A stretch of 64,000 nt of DNA from HyVt-477 sp965224605 (GCA_965224605.1 CBDCZP010000015.1:1-64000); one strand, 5' to 3'; shown: positions 46,164 through 56,435, counted from the stretch's first letter. A program made the numbers and translations. Notes: generated by a model not told the origin, from the sequence alone.

Positions 46164-46712
46164 TTAGTTCATCAAGTTTGTTATTTCTGGTAAGAAAAAT
46201 TCACTAATTAAAATAGGTTTGGCTGCGCCATAGAACAAAGAACGTCTTCCAAAAATGTGCTTGGGTATGGAACCCACATTTTCCATAGCGTGCAGGAAAA
46301 GAGGATGATCTGCGGTTAACTGGCTCCATTCGATGGGGCTTCTGCTGAGTTGGGGGTCGGAGAATATTTTTTCTCCCAGTGGTCTTTCCCCCATGGAATC
46401 CAGATCATCAAAACGGTCGCTGACGGCTTTGACAGGGATAAGGCTGCGGGCATATACGACTGGATATGTGTCGCAATAGAGTTGTACTTCACGATCGATA
46501 AGCTGATCGTCTTCGGCTAATTCAAGCAAGGTAATTTCGTGGAGTTTTGCGGTTCTTTGAGTTTGTTTTATCAGATGTACCGAAAACGCATGGCACGCGT
46601 TGCGTAATTTTGCAGTGAGTGAACCTGTATCAATCAGCCAACTGCGGAGTTCCGGTGGGATGGTGTGCCGGTTTTTGTCAGTGAGTGGCATCCAACAGAT
46701 GTTACGACTCAC
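46164..46712 (-). CDS. ubiC: Chorismate pyruvate-lyase
   Basis: A UbiC of about 183 residues that converts chorismate to 4-hydroxybenzoate, the substrate of UbiA. Recognisable segments are SWLIDTGSLTAKLR near the start, VVYARSLIPVKAVS, RPLGEKIFSDPQL and the ending RRSLFYGAAKPILISEFFLP. The start is uncertain: GTG 46712 overlaps the scpB stop region, ATG 46691 is a shorter choice, and an ATG at 46790 lies well inside scpB. It is the last gene of a minus-strand scp operon. Confidence 0.85.
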   Translation of the reverse strand: MSRNICWMPLTDKNRHTIPPELRSWLIDTGSLTAKLRNACHAFSVHLIKQTQRTAKLHEITLLELAEDDQLIDREVQLYCDTYPVVYARSLIPVKAVSDRFDDLDSMGERPLGEKIFSDPQLSRSPIEWSQLTADHPLFLHAMENVGSIPKHIFGRRSLFYGAAKPILISEFFLPEITNLMN

Positions 46713-47340
46713 TGATAGGCTGCTCTGTTTCTGGTTGCGGCTGTGGGTCATCCACGTGAGGTTCTGTTCCAGCTTCTGGATGTTTCTCAAAATCTAGTTC
46801 GGGGTAGAGTTTGTCGATGTCCTGAATATCAGCCAGTGGGGGCATGTCATCCAGTGTCCTTAAGTTGAAATAATCCAGCAGTTGTCGAGTGGTACCTAGC
46901 ATGGCAGGACGACCGGGGACTTCTTTATGGCCAACTATTCTGATCCACTCGCGCTCTTGCAGGGTTTTTACAATATTGGAGCTGACGGCAACGCCGCGGA
47001 TTTCCTCGATCTCGGCACGAGTAATGGGTTGTCGGTAAATAATAAGTGCCAAGGTTTCGAGCAGGGCGCGTGAATAGGTTTTAGGTTTTTCTTCCCAATG
47101 TCGAGAAACCCATTTTTTATAAGCTTCGCGAGTGGTGTAACGATAGCCGGATGCGGTTTTCTTGAGTTCAAATCCACGCTGGTTGGTTTCTGCGTCCAGT
47201 GTATCAAGCGCTGTTTTTATATCGTTGCGATTGACCACTTCTTCAGGCTGAAAAAAGAGCACTAGCTTGTCTAGAGGCAACGGTGCTTCAGCCGTGAGTA
47301 AAATGGCATCCAAGGTGTTTTTTAGTTGTTCGGCTTCCAT
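46702..47340 (-). CDS. scpB: Chromosome segregation protein ScpB
   Basis: A 212-residue kleisin-partner protein with two winged-helix domains: LKNTLDAILLTAEAPLPLDK, the GYRYTTREAYKKWV segment, and SRALLETLALIIYRQPITRA then KEVPGRPAMLGTTRQLLDYF. ScpB works with ScpA and SMC in chromosome condensation. It lies 42 nt after scpA. Confidence 0.94.
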   Translation of the reverse strand: MEAEQLKNTLDAILLTAEAPLPLDKLVLFFQPEEVVNRNDIKTALDTLDAETNQRGFELKKTASGYRYTTREAYKKWVSRHWEEKPKTYSRALLETLALIIYRQPITRAEIEEIRGVAVSSNIVKTLQEREWIRIVGHKEVPGRPAMLGTTRQLLDYFNLRTLDDMPPLADIQDIDKLYPELDFEKHPEAGTEPHVDDPQPQPETEQPISES

Positions 47341-47382
47341 AGGTGTTCCTGTTTGAGCTGTTCCTGTCGGTTGCTATTTGTT

Positions 47383-48234
47383 TTACTCAGTAGCTTGCTG
47401 TGCGGCTTGTAGATAAATCGGGGCATAGGGTTCAGATTGTACTATATCAGCCAGTTTTTCTTTTAATAATTCCAGAATAGCGACCAGTGTGACCACCACA
47501 CCCATACGACCTTCTTCGGGTGTAAACAGGCTGCTGAACTCTGTGAAAGAGTCGGCTTTTAATACGGCCAGTACATTACTCATACGTTCCCGAACAGAGA
47601 GCGATTCGCGTTGAATCTCATGACTAATGCTCATGTCAGCGCGTTTTAGTATGTCTTTGAAAGCCAGCAGGATTTCATGCAATTCGATATCAGGTTGGGG
47701 CGTTTCTTTTTGCTCACGTGTCGCTGCTACATTACTGATCCAGTGGTCGCGTTTTTCGCGAGGTATTTCATCAATGCTTGCTGCGGTTTGTTTGAAGCGT
47801 TCATATTCTTGTAGTCTGCGTACTAGCTCTGCACGGGGGTCATCTTCATCTTCGATCTCATCATGGCGGGGTAATAGCATGCGTGATTTTATTTCCGCCA
47901 GTAACGCGGCCATGACAAGATATTCTGCGGCTAGATCCAGTTTGATGGTGCGCATCATTTCGACATATTCCATGTATTGCCGAGTCACTTCCGCAATGGG
48001 GATATCCAAAATTTCCAGATTCTGGCGTTTGATCAGATAGAGCAACAAATCCAGCGGCCCTTCAAAAGTATCAAGAAAGACTTCTAAGGCTTGTGGTGGA
48101 ATATATAAGTCTTCTGGTGGATTAGTGAGTGGTTCACCCTCAACAATCGCAAAGGGGAGTTCACCTTGCGAGTGCATAGTTTGCATAGGTCGCATAGATG
48201 AAGAAGGGGAGGATGGAGGATTGTTCGTCGCCAT
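47383..48234 (-). CDS. scpA: Chromosome segregation protein ScpA
   Basis: A 283-residue kleisin. The family block FEGPLDLLLYLIKRQNLEIL begins near residue 55 after a non-conserved Ser/Pro-rich N-terminal extension. Then follow IAEVTRQYMEYV, EYLVMAALLAEIKSRMLLP and the C-terminal winged-helix region EEGRMGVVVTLVAILELLKE. It bridges SMC heads together with ScpB. It starts 14 nt after trpS. Confidence 0.93.
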   Translation of the reverse strand: MATNNPPSSPSSSMRPMQTMHSQGELPFAIVEGEPLTNPPEDLYIPPQALEVFLDTFEGPLDLLLYLIKRQNLEILDIPIAEVTRQYMEYVEMMRTIKLDLAAEYLVMAALLAEIKSRMLLPRHDEIEDEDDPRAELVRRLQEYERFKQTAASIDEIPREKRDHWISNVAATREQKETPQPDIELHEILLAFKDILKRADMSISHEIQRESLSVRERMSNVLAVLKADSFTEFSSLFTPEEGRMGVVVTLVAILELLKEKLADIVQSEPYAPIYLQAAQQATE

Positions 48235-48248
48235 GAGTTGATTGTAGA

Positions 48249-49244
48249 CTAGATTATTAGTCCGATAGTATCTTTTACCTTGGTCAGTTGTGCCTGTGCA
48301 CGAATTGAAGCTTTTTCTGCACCTTGCTTTAAGATAGCTTGCATCGCCGATTGATCGTCACGAATTTCACGATAGCGTTGTTGGATAGGTTCTACCAGAG
48401 CGACAATAGCCTCGCCTGTGTCCACTTTCAGTTTGCCGTAACCTTCAACACCAGCATAGTCTTTAAGGACTTCTTCAACGGTTCTATTGGTGACGCCGCC
48501 CATGAGTTCTAGCAGATTGCTCACACCAGGTTTGTTTTCACGATCATAACGAATTTCAGTTTCTGAATCGGTGACGGCACTTTTTAGTTTTTTGATAATT
48601 TTCTTGGGATCATCCAATAACGAAACATAGTTTTTCTCAAGGCTATCGGATTTCGACATTTTCGCAGTAGGGTCTTGCAAACTCATAATGCGTGCGCCTT
48701 GTTTGGGTATAAAAGGCTCAGGAACAGTAAACACGTCGACGTTGTATTGATTATTAAAACGAGCAGCGATATCACGTGCCAGCTCTAAATGTTGTTTTTG
48801 GTCTTGTCCTACAGGCACTTTATCGGTGCCGTAGAGTAAAATGTCTGCGGCCATTAATACCGGATAATCAAACAGTCCTACATTAATGTTTTTGCCTTGC
48901 TTGCCAGACTTGTCTTTGAACTGCGTCATCCGGTTTAGCTCGCCCATATAGGCATAGCAGTTTAAAATCCAGCCGAGTTCTGCATGTTCATGAACGTGAG
49001 ATTGAATGAAAACAGTACTCTTGTTCGGATCAATACCACAAGCGAGATAAAGTGCCATAAAGTCATAACAGCGTTCCCGCAAATCTTTAGGGTCTTGTCT
49101 AACCGTAATCGCGTGTAAATCGACTAATGAAAAAAGGGTGTCGTGGTCTTCCTGCATGCTCACCCAGTTCCGCATAGCGCCAATATAATTGCCGATAGTC
49201 ATGTGTCCTGAAGGCTGAATTCCACTGAGTACGATGGGTTTCAT
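48249..49244 (-). CDS. trpS: Tryptophanyl-tRNA synthetase
   Basis: A 331-residue class I synthetase. HIGH-like motif SGIQPSGHMTIGNYIGA at the N-terminus and KMSKS-like motif TAKMSKSDSLE near residue 197 are complete. The length is standard. It is placed between the YciO-like gene and scpA, an order common in gammaproteobacteria. No tryptophan-leader or T-box structure is evident upstream. Confidence 0.95.
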   Translation of the reverse strand: MKPIVLSGIQPSGHMTIGNYIGAMRNWVSMQEDHDTLFSLVDLHAITVRQDPKDLRERCYDFMALYLACGIDPNKSTVFIQSHVHEHAELGWILNCYAYMGELNRMTQFKDKSGKQGKNINVGLFDYPVLMAADILLYGTDKVPVGQDQKQHLELARDIAARFNNQYNVDVFTVPEPFIPKQGARIMSLQDPTAKMSKSDSLEKNYVSLLDDPKKIIKKLKSAVTDSETEIRYDRENKPGVSNLLELMGGVTNRTVEEVLKDYAGVEGYGKLKVDTGEAIVALVEPIQQRYREIRDDQSAMQAILKQGAEKASIRAQAQLTKVKDTIGLII

Positions 49245-49322
49245 AGAGTTTCCGTTTTAATCGTTTTTTAAACTGCACTGGTTGGTTTACTGCACTGGTT
49301 GGTTTAAGGAAGAGTAATGGGA

Positions 49323-49949
49323 TCAATGTCCCTTTAGCCAGTGGGTATCACCTCTGCCTTCTCTTAAGACTTCAGGAGGAGATTGCATCAAATCTATAAC
49401 CGTAGTTGCTTCGTGTCCACTATACCCACCATCAATAATCAAATCGACTTGATTCTCTAAAAACAACTGGATTTGGTAAGGATCTGCCATGGGGAATTCT
49501 TCGTCTGGCAAAATGAGCGTGCTAGAAATTAAGGGTTGATCCAGCTCTTCGAGTAAGGCAAGCGCGATATTATTATCTGGGATGCGTATACCAATTGTTT
49601 TTCGCTTGGGATGCTTAAGCCGACGGGGTATCTCGCGATTCGCTTCAAGGATAAAAGTATACGAGCCGGGTGTATGTGCTTTGAGCAGACGGTAGTTAAT
49701 ATTATCCACCATCGCGTATTTGGAAATCTCAGAGAGATCACGGCACATAAGGGTAAAGTGATGGTGTTTGTCAACTTGCCGAATACGACGAATTTTGTCC
49801 ACAGCATCTTTGTCATCCAGATGGCAACCAATGGCATAACTGGAGTCGGTGGGATAGATAGCAATACCACCACGCCTGATAATGTCGACTGATTGTTGGA
49901 TCAGGCGAACTTGCGGGTTGTCGGGGTGGATGTAAAAGTAATCGCTCAT
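49323..49949 (-). CDS. YrdC/Sua5-domain protein, YciO type
   Basis: A 208-residue protein with the YrdC fold: RRGGIAIYPTDSSYAIGCHL, KHHFTLMCRDLSEISKYA and KRKTIGIRIPDNNIALALL. Its length and the trpS neighbour suggest the YciO paralogue rather than the TsaC threonylcarbamoyl-AMP synthase itself. The 49950-50295 spacer upstream shows no gene and probably contains divergent promoters. Confidence 0.82.
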   Translation of the reverse strand: MSDYFYIHPDNPQVRLIQQSVDIIRRGGIAIYPTDSSYAIGCHLDDKDAVDKIRRIRQVDKHHHFTLMCRDLSEISKYAMVDNINYRLLKAHTPGSYTFILEANREIPRRLKHPKRKTIGIRIPDNNIALALLEELDQPLISSTLILPDEEFPMADPYQIQLFLENQVDLIIDGGYSGHEATTVIDLMQSPPEVLREGRGDTHWLKGH

Positions 49950-50295
49950 GCTTTGTTGTTTCTGGTTTGCTGCGGGGGGCTAGATTCTATCTATGTTTCC
50001 CGTACAAAAACGGGGTATTCTATAGTTCCGTTAGTTTGGGTTTGCTGTCCCAGCTAGTTGCCATTATAAAAGGAGGCAAGCATATTTCCTGTTATTTCTA
50101 ATAATCAACTATAAAGTCGACAAAAAAGCCGATGAAAAATTAACATAGGTTTGTTTTTACGATTTAAGCTTCTGGTAGCATTTTATTCATCACGTGGTTT
50201 GTTGTATGTGAGATTGCGTTCGCAGTCGCATATTTTCCGAATGGTAATTAAATTAAGACTCTTTTTTAGCATTCCTTTAGAGAGCAGAAATTAAT
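49950..50295. other. Divergent intergenic region
   Basis: 346 bases between the minus-strand yciO-trpS-scp operon and the plus-strand RND operon. It is AT-rich and contains no gene or clear repeat. Promoters for both directions must lie here, but I could not identify a convincing -35/-10 pair. Confidence 0.4.
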
Positions 50296-51450
50296 ATGAG
50301 TAAAGAAAAAATGATTCTAAAATCAGTTGTCTATTCGTTCACTTCTTTATTTTTTCTCTATTTATCAGCTATGCCTCGATTAAATGCAGCAGAAATAGTG
50401 CCAGTTGAAAGCATGGTCTCTAGTGCACAAACTATACTGGGAAGCACGGTTATACCCTATAAAGAAGTGTCCTTGTCGGCTCAAATGCCGGGACGTATCA
50501 TATCAATACAAGGTGACGTGGGAACGATGTTATCTCAAGGCGATCTTATAGTGAAGATAGACGATGATGGCTTACAGGCGAAACGCAGATCAGTTTTAGC
50601 GGGTTTGGAGTCATCTCAAGCGGCTTTAAAAAATGCCCAGACGCAATACAATCGTGAACTAACCTCACCTAAAAGTAAAAACATTGGAGGTATGCCAGGT
50701 ATGGGTCTGCCGGCTATGTTCGATATCTTTATGACCCAGCCCATGTATGAAATGATGGGAGACTATGATCAGGATGCAAATCGTCATGCTGACTTGATGA
50801 ATAGCTCAACGGCTGTTTCTCAGGCGAAAAGCCAATGGATGCAGGCACAATCCCAGTTAAATGAAATTGATGCGAAGCTAAAAGATAGCTATTCAATCGC
50901 CCCTTTTAGGGGAATGATTCTCGAAAAAATGGTGGAAGTGGGCGATACCGTGCAACCGGGTCAACCGCTGATAAAATTTGCTGATATCAAATACAAGAGA
51001 CTTCAAGCAGCAGTACCTTCCATGATGGTGGGTAATCTGAAAAAGGGCATGGTAGTACCGGTGACTATCAATGGAAATATCAGAACAGAGGCCAAGGTTG
51101 CACAAATATATCCCATAGCGGATCCTAGGCGCCATACCGTCACCGTTAAATTTGATCTACGTAAAAACATCAATGCCGCACCCGGTATGTATGCGGAGAT
51201 ATCTATCCCGAATGGCTCTCAAAGTAGAAAAAGTGTAGTGGTCATTCCGAATTCAGCTTTATTGAAAGGCAGAAGCTTACCTAGTGTCTTGAGAATAGGT
51301 TCTGGTGGCAAGTCAGAATTACGTTTGGTTAGATTGGGCGCCAAACAACGTGATGGAAAAGTTTCAATAGAATCAGGGTTACAAGCGGGCGACAAGGTAA
51401 TCAATCACCCCCCTACCAGTGCTACTTCTGGATGGATGCCTTCTCAATAA
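50296..51450 (+). CDS. RND efflux periplasmic adaptor (MFP) subunit
   Basis: A 384-residue adaptor. A hydrophobic signal (ending about LNAAEIV) is followed by the biotinyl-lipoyl half-motif GRIISIQGDVGTMLSQGDLI, a helical hairpin with an unusual Met/Gly/Pro-rich stretch (GGMPGMGLPAMFDIFMTQPM), the second lipoyl half IAPFRGMILEKMVEVGDTVQ and a beta-barrel with DPRRHTVTVKFDL. It joins the permease to an outer membrane channel not encoded here. It is 148 nt before the permease. Confidence 0.9.
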   Translation: MSKEKMILKSVVYSFTSLFFLYLSAMPRLNAAEIVPVESMVSSAQTILGSTVIPYKEVSLSAQMPGRIISIQGDVGTMLSQGDLIVKIDDDGLQAKRRSVLAGLESSQAALKNAQTQYNRELTSPKSKNIGGMPGMGLPAMFDIFMTQPMYEMMGDYDQDANRHADLMNSSTAVSQAKSQWMQAQSQLNEIDAKLKDSYSIAPFRGMILEKMVEVGDTVQPGQPLIKFADIKYKRLQAAVPSMMVGNLKKGMVVPVTINGNIRTEAKVAQIYPIADPRRHTVTVKFDLRKNINAAPGMYAEISIPNGSQSRKSVVVIPNSALLKGRSLPSVLRIGSGGKSELRLVRLGAKQRDGKVSIESGLQAGDKVINHPPTSATSGWMPSQ

Positions 51451-51598
51451 ATATTCCAAGTATTGAATTTGCTGCTATTTGCTTATTAGTGATGCATAAG
51501 GAAGCTCTAGACAAGTCCTTTTGTATTGGGGGGCTCGCACCTTGGGCGAAGCTGGGTAAAAAAGAGCTTGTTTTTGGACTTAACTAGATAAAATCATT

Positions 51599-54500
51599 AT
51601 GAATGATCAGTCGCAAGATACATCACATGGCAATACAAAAAAACACCCCTTAGGTATTGCTGGAGGGCTTGCTAAAGCCTTTATCACATCACCTATCTCT
51701 CTCTTGCTTATCATTGCCTTTTTGGCTATCGGTATATTGGGTTTGCAGATTACACCTCGGCAGGAAGATCCACAGGTTTCCGTACCGATGGTGGATATTT
51801 TCGTTGCTTATCCGGGGGCGTCCGCTAAAGAAGTGGAAAGTCAGATAGCGCGTCCTCTTGAGGCCATTATGTCCGAAATTACCGGTGTGGAGCATGTTTA
51901 CTCTGCTTCCTCTCGTGGACAGGCTTTGGTAACAGTACAATTTACAGTCGGTGAAGATTACAACGAATCTATCGTTAAGTTGCACGACAAGCTTGAAGCG
52001 AATAAGGGTAATGTTCCAGCAGGAGCTAGAGGGTTTTTGGTCAAACCTAAAGGGGTGGATGATGTACCCACTGTTACGTTGACGCTATGGTCAAATGAAG
52101 TAGATGACGCCTCTTTACGGCTGGTGGCACTTGATGTACTACAGAGTCTTCGCGAAGTTGCCAACACCAGTCAAAGTTTTATTGTCGATGGACGAGTTGA
52201 TCAGTTAATTGTAGAGATTCTTCCTGAAAGATTGGCAACTTATGGGGTTTCACTGGGGCAGGTTGCGCAGACCATTCGGATGGCTAACTCGGAACGAAGT
52301 GCAGGTGACATTGAACCCGGTGGCAAGACAGTCACTATTGTTACTGGCTCGTTTTTAAAATCTGAAGATGATGTGAATCGTTTGATGGTAGCTGTTATCG
52401 GTGGACATCCTGTTTACGTGCGCGATGTTGCCACCGTGAAAAGTGAGCCCAGCGAAGCCAGTAAAATGGTTGCCTATTACACAGGATCCGCGGCCGCAGA
52501 AGGTCTTGAGAAGGCATCGGGTGCACCTGCCGTGACGATAGCTATTGCTAAAAAACAAGGGTCAAACGGTGTTGAAGTTTCTCAGTCGATTCTAGCTAAG
52601 GTTGATTCCTTAAAAGGACGGACGATTCCAGATAACGTACACGTAGCTGTCACCCGTGATTATGGTGCATCGGCAAAAGAAAAAGTGGACCATCTTCTTT
52701 TCAAATTAGTGATAGCAACCGGGATTGTTACTATTCTGGTTTGGATGTTTCTTGGCTGGCGAGCAGCAGCGGTAGTGTTGGTGGTTATCCCTATTGTTTT
52801 AACGACCACCGTATTCTCTGCCTGGGCATTGGGTTTAACGATTGACCGAGTTAGCTTGTTTGCACTTATATTTTCTATCGGCATACTCGTTGATGATGCA
52901 ATAGTGGTGGTGGAGAATATTTATCGTCGTTGGTTGATGGCAGATAGTCTGGATGTGGATACCGCCGTCGATGCCGTCCGAGAGGTGGGTAATCCAACGA
53001 TTATTGCTACCTTTACTGTCATTGCGGCACTATTACCGATGGGCTTTGTCAGTGGCATGATGGGTCCCTATATGTCTCCGATTCCTGTGTTGGGATCAGT
53101 GGCGATGTTAATTTCATTATTTGCAGCTTTCGCTTTTACACCGTGGTTGACTTATAAACTAAAGCCGGGTGTTGATCAGTTAGCCGTCGCAGCTGAAAAA
53201 GAGCATAAACAGGCTGCCATGATGGATCGGTTTTTTAGAGCCATCATTATTCCGCTTGTAAAGAAACCTAAGAAAGGTAAATTTTTCTTATTCGTTATTA
53301 TTATTCTGTTTTTCTTGTCGCTGATTTTCTTTTATACCAAAGCGGTACGCGTAAAAATGCTGCCCCTTGATAACAAGCCTGAATTTAATATAGTGGTCAA
53401 TTTTCCGGAAGGAACAGCATTACCCATAACGGCAAATCTCATTAATAGTTTGTCTATGGAGTTGCAGAAATTTGAAGAGGTAACCGCTCTGCAAACTTAT
53501 GCGGGTACGGCATCGCCTTACAACTTTAATGGTCTGGTACGGCATTATTATTTACGTAATCAACAATGGCAGGGTGATATTCAGGTACAGCTAGTTGATA
53601 AACATGACCGTGACAGAACCAGCCATGAGATAGCGGATGCGGCGCGTAAGATACTGACACCGATAGCAAAGCAGGTGGGAGCGCGTATTCAGGTGGTGGA
53701 GATGCCGCCAGGCCCACCTGTACTTCAGACTATCGTTGCAGAAATTTATGGACCGAGTGCAGAGGGTCGTCGTCAGTTTGCAAGAGATATGACGAAAAGC
53801 TTTGAAGAGGCGAAGAATATCGCTGATGTTGATAACTTCCTAGAAGCCCCTCATCAGATTTTGCGTTTTAATGTGGACGCTGATAAAGCACAGCGAAATG
53901 GCATCTCAGTTGAGGACATCAATCGCACCATAGAAATGGCAATGGGTGGCTTTGTATTGGGTGATATCAAAAGGAATGCACTGATAGAGCCTACCCATAT
54001 TATTATGCAGGTGCCACTGAATGTACGCTCGGATATCTATCGGTTGGTTCAACTCCCTGTCACCAATAAAGCAGGTGTGGCGATCCCCTTGGCAGAACTA
54101 GGTTCATTTTCGCCAGAGATACAGGATCAACCCATTTATCATAAGGATCTTCGACCGGTAGAATTCGTCACAGGAGAGGGGGTTGGGCTATATGCCGCAC
54201 CTGTTTATGCGCAATTTGAAGTGGAAGATTTGTTAGCCGCAAAGAATGATGGCAATGGATATAAAGCCCCGGATGGAACCGTTATTGATGGTGGACATTG
54301 GTTAGGTACTCCGAAAGATTCCAATAAAATGGCGTTTGAATGGGGTGGCGAATGGACGGTTACCTTTGAGACTTTCAGAGATATGGGTATCGCTTTTATG
54401 GCAGCGCTAGTGCTTATCTATATGTTGATTGTGGCTCAATTTGGGAACTTTATTTTGCCAGCGATTGTTATGGCGCCCATTCCTTTAACACTGATAGGTA

Positions 54501-54967
54501 TTGTTCCGGGGCATTGGATCATGAATGCAGAATTTTCTGCAACTTCCATGATCGGCTTTATCGCATTGGCAGGGATCATTGTGCGGAACTCCATTTTGCT
54601 GGTGGACTTCTCGCGGGAAGCCGTCATGGAAAAAGGAATGTCCGTTATTGATGCCGTTATTCATTCTTGTGAAGCAAGAACCCGACCTATAGCTATCACT
54701 GCGTTGGCATTAATGGGTGGTTCATCGGTGATTGTCTCTGATCCGATTTTCCAGGGCATGGGTGTGTCGCTTATATTTGGTGGTCTGGTCTCTACATTAT
54801 TGACACTGTTAGTCATTCCATTAGGCTGTATTAGTGCAGGTAAGGCGTTGGGTACAGATGATCCTGAAGCAGGTACATCACGTGATGTGAATACAGGGGT
54901 AAAAGCAAATGAGACAGAAGAGTCTGTTATGAATATGGCCAAAGCAACACCTAAGGACACGCAATGA
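51599..54967 (+). CDS. RND efflux permease (HAE1/AcrB-like)
   Basis: A 1122-residue inner-membrane pump with the usual two-fold layout: TM1 near residues 33-52, a large periplasmic loop, helices near 365-560, then the second repeat. The proton-relay motif GILVDDAIVVVENIYRRW carries the paired aspartates in TM4. The second half ends with GIIVRNSILLVDFSRE and a 50-residue charged tail. The substrate cannot be read. The stop codon overlaps the rhodanese start (ATGA), which suggests the substrate may be sulfur-linked (inference). Confidence 0.91.
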   Translation: MNDQSQDTSHGNTKKHPLGIAGGLAKAFITSPISLLLIIAFLAIGILGLQITPRQEDPQVSVPMVDIFVAYPGASAKEVESQIARPLEAIMSEITGVEHVYSASSRGQALVTVQFTVGEDYNESIVKLHDKLEANKGNVPAGARGFLVKPKGVDDVPTVTLTLWSNEVDDASLRLVALDVLQSLREVANTSQSFIVDGRVDQLIVEILPERLATYGVSLGQVAQTIRMANSERSAGDIEPGGKTVTIVTGSFLKSEDDVNRLMVAVIGGHPVYVRDVATVKSEPSEASKMVAYYTGSAAAEGLEKASGAPAVTIAIAKKQGSNGVEVSQSILAKVDSLKGRTIPDNVHVAVTRDYGASAKEKVDHLLFKLVIATGIVTILVWMFLGWRAAAVVLVVIPIVLTTTVFSAWALGLTIDRVSLFALIFSIGILVDDAIVVVENIYRRWLMADSLDVDTAVDAVREVGNPTIIATFTVIAALLPMGFVSGMMGPYMSPIPVLGSVAMLISLFAAFAFTPWLTYKLKPGVDQLAVAAEKEHKQAAMMDRFFRAIIIPLVKKPKKGKFFLFVIIILFFLSLIFFYTKAVRVKMLPLDNKPEFNIVVNFPEGTALPITANLINSLSMELQKFEEVTALQTYAGTASPYNFNGLVRHYYLRNQQWQGDIQVQLVDKHDRDRTSHEIADAARKILTPIAKQVGARIQVVEMPPGPPVLQTIVAEIYGPSAEGRRQFARDMTKSFEEAKNIADVDNFLEAPHQILRFNVDADKAQRNGISVEDINRTIEMAMGGFVLGDIKRNALIEPTHIIMQVPLNVRSDIYRLVQLPVTNKAGVAIPLAELGSFSPEIQDQPIYHKDLRPVEFVTGEGVGLYAAPVYAQFEVEDLLAAKNDGNGYKAPDGTVIDGGHWLGTPKDSNKMAFEWGGEWTVTFETFRDMGIAFMAALVLIYMLIVAQFGNFILPAIVMAPIPLTLIGIVPGHWIMNAEFSATSMIGFIALAGIIVRNSILLVDFSREAVMEKGMSVIDAVIHSCEARTRPIAITALALMGGSSVIVSDPIFQGMGVSLIFGGLVSTLLTLLVIPLGCISAGKALGTDDPEAGTSRDVNTGVKANETEESVMNMAKATPKDTQ

Positions 54968-55632
54968 AACTTATCATCAGCATCATACTATTCAGCATAA
55001 GTTCTTATACCCTTGCCTATGATAAGTCCAAGCTAACCAAAGAATGGCAACACACACCGTTTGAGCTTTATCTTGATGCCAAGGAAGCCTATGACATGAA
55101 GGCAGCAAACCCTGAAACAGTGTTACTGTTGGATGTACGTAATCAGGCTGAAATTCATTACACTGGAATCCCTGACGCTGTCGATGCCAATATTCCTTAT
55201 CGCTTTGATTCCTTAGAATGGAAAATGAAGAAAAATGGAAAATTCGGTACTTTTAAAAAGCCTAAGAACCCTGATTATGTGGCGGCCGTTGAGAATGTGC
55301 TAAAGGCGAAAAAACTGACTAAAGACAGCCCCATTATCATCATGTGTGCAGCGGGTTCGCGTGCGCCTTTCGCAGCTACTCTCCTGCATGAATCCGGTTT
55401 TAGTAAAGTATATACACAAGTAGAAGGCTTTGAAGGGATAAGAGCTAAAGAGGGGGAACACAAGGGTCAGCGTGTTGTTAGCGGCTGGAAGGTCAGTGGC
55501 TTGCCGTGGAGTTATGATTTGCTACCTGAAAAAATGTATTTTAATTTCGCACCTAAACCTAAACCTAAACCAAACCCTAAACTTGATCCTAAAAAAGAAA
55601 ACAGTACAGAATCGAAAGAAGTATCAAAATAA
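54964..55632 (+). CDS. Periplasmic rhodanese-domain protein
   Basis: A 222-residue exported rhodanese: the signal peptide is residues 1-18 (ending SYTLAYD), the domain contains LLLDVRNQAEIHYTGIP and the active loop IIMCAAGSRAPFA with the catalytic cysteine near residue 128. The C-terminus is a Pro/Lys repeat (KPKPKPNPK) probably spanning or contacting the envelope. It overlaps the RND permease gene by 4 nt and so is translationally coupled to it. Confidence 0.88.
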   Translation: MKLIISIILFSISSYTLAYDKSKLTKEWQHTPFELYLDAKEAYDMKAANPETVLLLDVRNQAEIHYTGIPDAVDANIPYRFDSLEWKMKKNGKFGTFKKPKNPDYVAAVENVLKAKKLTKDSPIIIMCAAGSRAPFAATLLHESGFSKVYTQVEGFEGIRAKEGEHKGQRVVSGWKVSGLPWSYDLLPEKMYFNFAPKPKPKPNPKLDPKKENSTESKEVSK

Positions 55633-55817
55633 TTCTCTCACCATTCTTTCATGCAAAGAACTCAATTAAAATAACTAATAATAAAAAAACTAATCTAGGT
55701 TAAGTTGAGCCATTTTTGTGGTTGTTACTATCACAGGTTGCAGGTTCAAGAATTAGAACCTTATAACGGTATCTCAGTTAGAGGTATCCCCAATCAATTA
55801 GTGATGAGAGCGATACC

Positions 55818-56300
55818 ATGTCTAGATTTCTTACCATCCTTATTTCATTTATTCTCGGTGCTGTTGTTGCCACGGTCGTTGGAATGAACGTGCTTCCGGG
55901 TTTAATGATAAAAGAAATACCCAGCCCTTTGGGGTTTGAAGAAACGGTTGAGAAAATTCAGGCTAACGCTAAAGAAATGGGATGGAAAGGATCCAGTAAA
56001 TGGAATGTGGATTTTCAAAAGAATTTACTGAAAGTAGTAAACATTGATGTTGGGCCGAATATGGTCATCAAAAAGTGCGAGCCTAAAGCGGCTGCGGATA
56101 TTCTTATACACGATGAATTAAAACAATTATCTGTGATGATGCCGTGCACCATTGCCGTCTATGATAAAAGTGATGGCAAGACCTACGTTGCTATCATGAA
56201 TATGTCGATACTGGGTTCTTTATTTGGTGATGTCGTCAAAGGACTAACAGACAAACTGGCTCCACAAATGGAAAAAATGGCCACTATAAAAGTTCCTTAG
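55818..56300 (+). CDS. DUF302-family protein
   Basis: A 160-residue protein with an N-terminal membrane helix or signal (FLTILISFILGAVVATVVG) and a DUF302 domain (GFEETVEKIQANAKEMGWKG, .. KKCEPKAAADILIHDELKQL .., PCTIAVYDKSDGKTYVAIMN). Such domains are common in sulfur oxidisers but of unknown function. The 185-nt spacer before it and the 135-nt spacer after it show no further gene. Confidence 0.82.
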   Translation: MSRFLTILISFILGAVVATVVGMNVLPGLMIKEIPSPLGFEETVEKIQANAKEMGWKGSSKWNVDFQKNLLKVVNIDVGPNMVIKKCEPKAAADILIHDELKQLSVMMPCTIAVYDKSDGKTYVAIMNMSILGSLFGDVVKGLTDKLAPQMEKMATIKVP

Positions 56301-56435
56301 TCTCGCATGGCAAGCCTTTTCAACAAATAGGCTGAATTGCTTAAATTATATATAAGCTATACTTATTCTAGCCAAAGCTAGATAACTGTTTAGTGGACTT
56401 CTCTGGAGGGAGTGTCTTGTGCTTAATAGTTTCGT

